Source: Saprospiraceae bacterium (GTDB lineage Bacteria > Bacteroidota > Bacteroidia > Chitinophagales > Saprospiraceae). Taken from it: a DNA stretch of 6,833 bases. Location of the stretch: contig JALHPW010000035.1 of the NCBI GenBank assembly GCA_022842255.1, positions 1 to 6,833 on the forward strand. The letters run 5' to 3'. Within the stretch, counting starts at the first letter, position 1. The number at the start of each line of letters is the position of its first letter. Of the stretch, positions 6,324 through 6,833 are shown in pieces. Below the pieces are notes generated by a model. That model was given only the letters and a program-made list of their open reading frames with translations, did not search any database and was not told the origin of the DNA. The translations under genes and the position numbers were made by a program.

Positions 6324-6352
6324 GGAGGTCATGGTCGGTGGCAGAGACAAAC

Positions 6353-6370
6353 TTTAACCATTTGGTTAAA
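6353..6370. promoter_or_regulatory. TetR operator candidate 1
   Basis: TTTAACCATTTGGTTAAA is a palindrome with 8-bp arms and a non-pairing two-base centre. It shares the TTRACC-N4-GGTTAA form with the site at 6425-6440. It lies between the two divergent genes, just upstream of the tetR -33 element, and could act on both. The likely binder is the divergent TetR protein, as is common for this family. Confidence 0.6.
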
Positions 6371-6384
6371 AAAGTGGGGAAAAA

Positions 6385-6417
6385 TTTGGGGATTTAAAAA
6401 ACAGCCCTCACTTTTGC
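6385..6417 (+). promoter_or_regulatory. tetR promoter, Bacteroidota type
   Basis: TTTG at 6385-6388, a 20-bp spacer and CACTTTTGC at 6409-6417 fit the Bacteroidota primary sigma pattern (TTTG, 19-21 bp, TAnnTTTG) with one change in the -7 element. Transcription should start near 6420, about 25 bp before the ATG and just before operator 2. Confidence 0.65.
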
Positions 6418-6424
6418 ACAAAAA

Positions 6425-6440
6425 TTGACCAAACGGTTAA
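6425..6440. promoter_or_regulatory. TetR operator candidate 2
   Basis: TTGACCAAACGGTTAA is an imperfect palindrome with the same TTRACC-N4-GGTTAA form as the site at 6353-6370. It sits immediately after the predicted tetR transcription start and 5 bp before the ATG, where a bound repressor would block transcription. This suggests autorepression. Confidence 0.6.
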
Positions 6441-6445
6441 ACCCA

Positions 6446-6833
6446 ATGGACAAAACTGACGCACAAACAACCTTGCCGGATTCCACCGAGCAAAAAATCT
6501 TCGACGCAGCGCACGAGGTGTTCACCCAAAAAGGCATGGACGGCGCCAAAATGCAAGAAATCGCCGACCGTGCAGGTATCAACAAAGCATTGCTGCACTA
6601 CTACTATCGTTCCAAGGAAAAACTATTTGAGAAGGTTGCAAAGGCAGTATTGGGCAAAGCCGTGCCTGTTATCCGCCAGATGTTTGAAGGAAACCTACCG
6701 TTAGAGGAAAAAATCCGCCAATTCATTGATTTCTACATCGGCATTATTGCCCGCAACCCGTATATCCCCCTCTTTATCATCTCCGAAATCAATAAACATC
6801 CGGACCGTTTTTTTGAAACCATTTTCCCGCAGG
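6446..6833 (+). CDS. TetR/AcrR family transcriptional regulator, N-terminal part
   Basis: The gene starts at the ATG at 6446 and stays open to the window end, giving 129 visible residues of the roughly 200 usual for the family. The TetR_N DNA-binding domain covers about residues 16-62. It has a first helix EQKIFDAAHEVFTQKGMDGA and the helix-turn-helix MQEIADRAGINKALLHYYYRSKEKLF, a close match to the family pattern. The following helices (from about 65) begin the ligand-binding and dimerisation domain, which is incomplete, so the ligand cannot be predicted. It is divergent from the haloperoxidase across 248 bp with two operator-like palindromes between them, so autoregulation and control of the neighbour are plausible. 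TetR genes of this type in Bacteroidota often precede efflux operons; what follows here is outside the window. Confidence 0.93.
   Translation, partial: MDKTDAQTTLPDSTEQKIFDAAHEVFTQKGMDGAKMQEIADRAGINKALLHYYYRSKEKLFEKVAKAVLGKAVPVIRQMFEGNLPLEEKIRQFIDFYIGIIARNPYIPLFIISEINKHPDRFFETIFPQ

Noticed and set aside
6198..6350. In-frame N-terminal extension of the haloperoxidase from a TTG at 6350 (535-residue version)
   Set aside because: The 51 extra residues run through the 11-bp repeats, the GT tract and the -7-like element, do not form a clear signal peptide, and precede a typical family start (MDSILFWNDVALEAN).

Overview
The window looks like a chromosomal segment of a Bacteroidota bacterium, probably Saprospiraceae-like (Haliscomenobacter or Lewinella type). 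This rests on the protein families, on the near absence of Shine-Dalgarno sequences, and on promoter elements of the Bacteroidota form (TTTG near -33, TAnnTTTG near -7). Base composition is moderate, a little under half G+C by eye. The family-level placement is inference; the phylum-level placement is fairly safe.

Layout. (1) 1-225, +: the C-terminal end of a CPA1-type cation/proton antiporter (NhaP2/CvrA-like), cut by the window edge. (2) 246-2222, -: a two-gene unit in which a six-helix membrane protein resembling the DUF6498 family lies upstream of nhaD, a Na+/H+ antiporter. The unit converges on gene 1 with a 20-bp gap, so two cation/proton exchangers sit tail to tail. (3) 2342-3385, +: a TIM-barrel sugar phosphate isomerase/epimerase-like protein, divergent from the nhaD unit. 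(4) 3510-4553, +: a membrane fatty acid desaturase, separated from gene 3 by a hairpin terminator candidate. (5) 4576-4725: a 150-bp inverted repeat with 39-bp arms between convergent genes, either a MITE-like insertion or a bidirectional terminator. (6) 4743-6197, -: a vanadium-dependent haloperoxidase with all the vanadate-site residues and chloroperoxidase-type residues at two diagnostic positions. (7) 6446-6833, +: the N-terminal part of a TetR/AcrR regulator, cut by the window edge.

The richest non-coding stretch is the 248-bp divergent region between the haloperoxidase and tetR (6198-6445). It holds a well-formed promoter for tetR, a -7-like element for the haloperoxidase, two related TTRACC-N4-GGTTAA palindromes that look like TetR operators, four 8-bp direct repeats spaced exactly 11 bp apart, and a GT dinucleotide tract touching the haloperoxidase -7 element. 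Together these suggest that the haloperoxidase is actively regulated, perhaps by both the divergent TetR and a PhoB/OmpR-type activator.

Apart from that regulatory region, the genes are individually recognisable housekeeping or accessory functions: ion homeostasis, lipid desaturation, sugar metabolism and halogen oxidation. I see no multi-gene undescribed system, phage, CRISPR array, tRNA or rRNA. No stretch over 300 bp lacks a gene.
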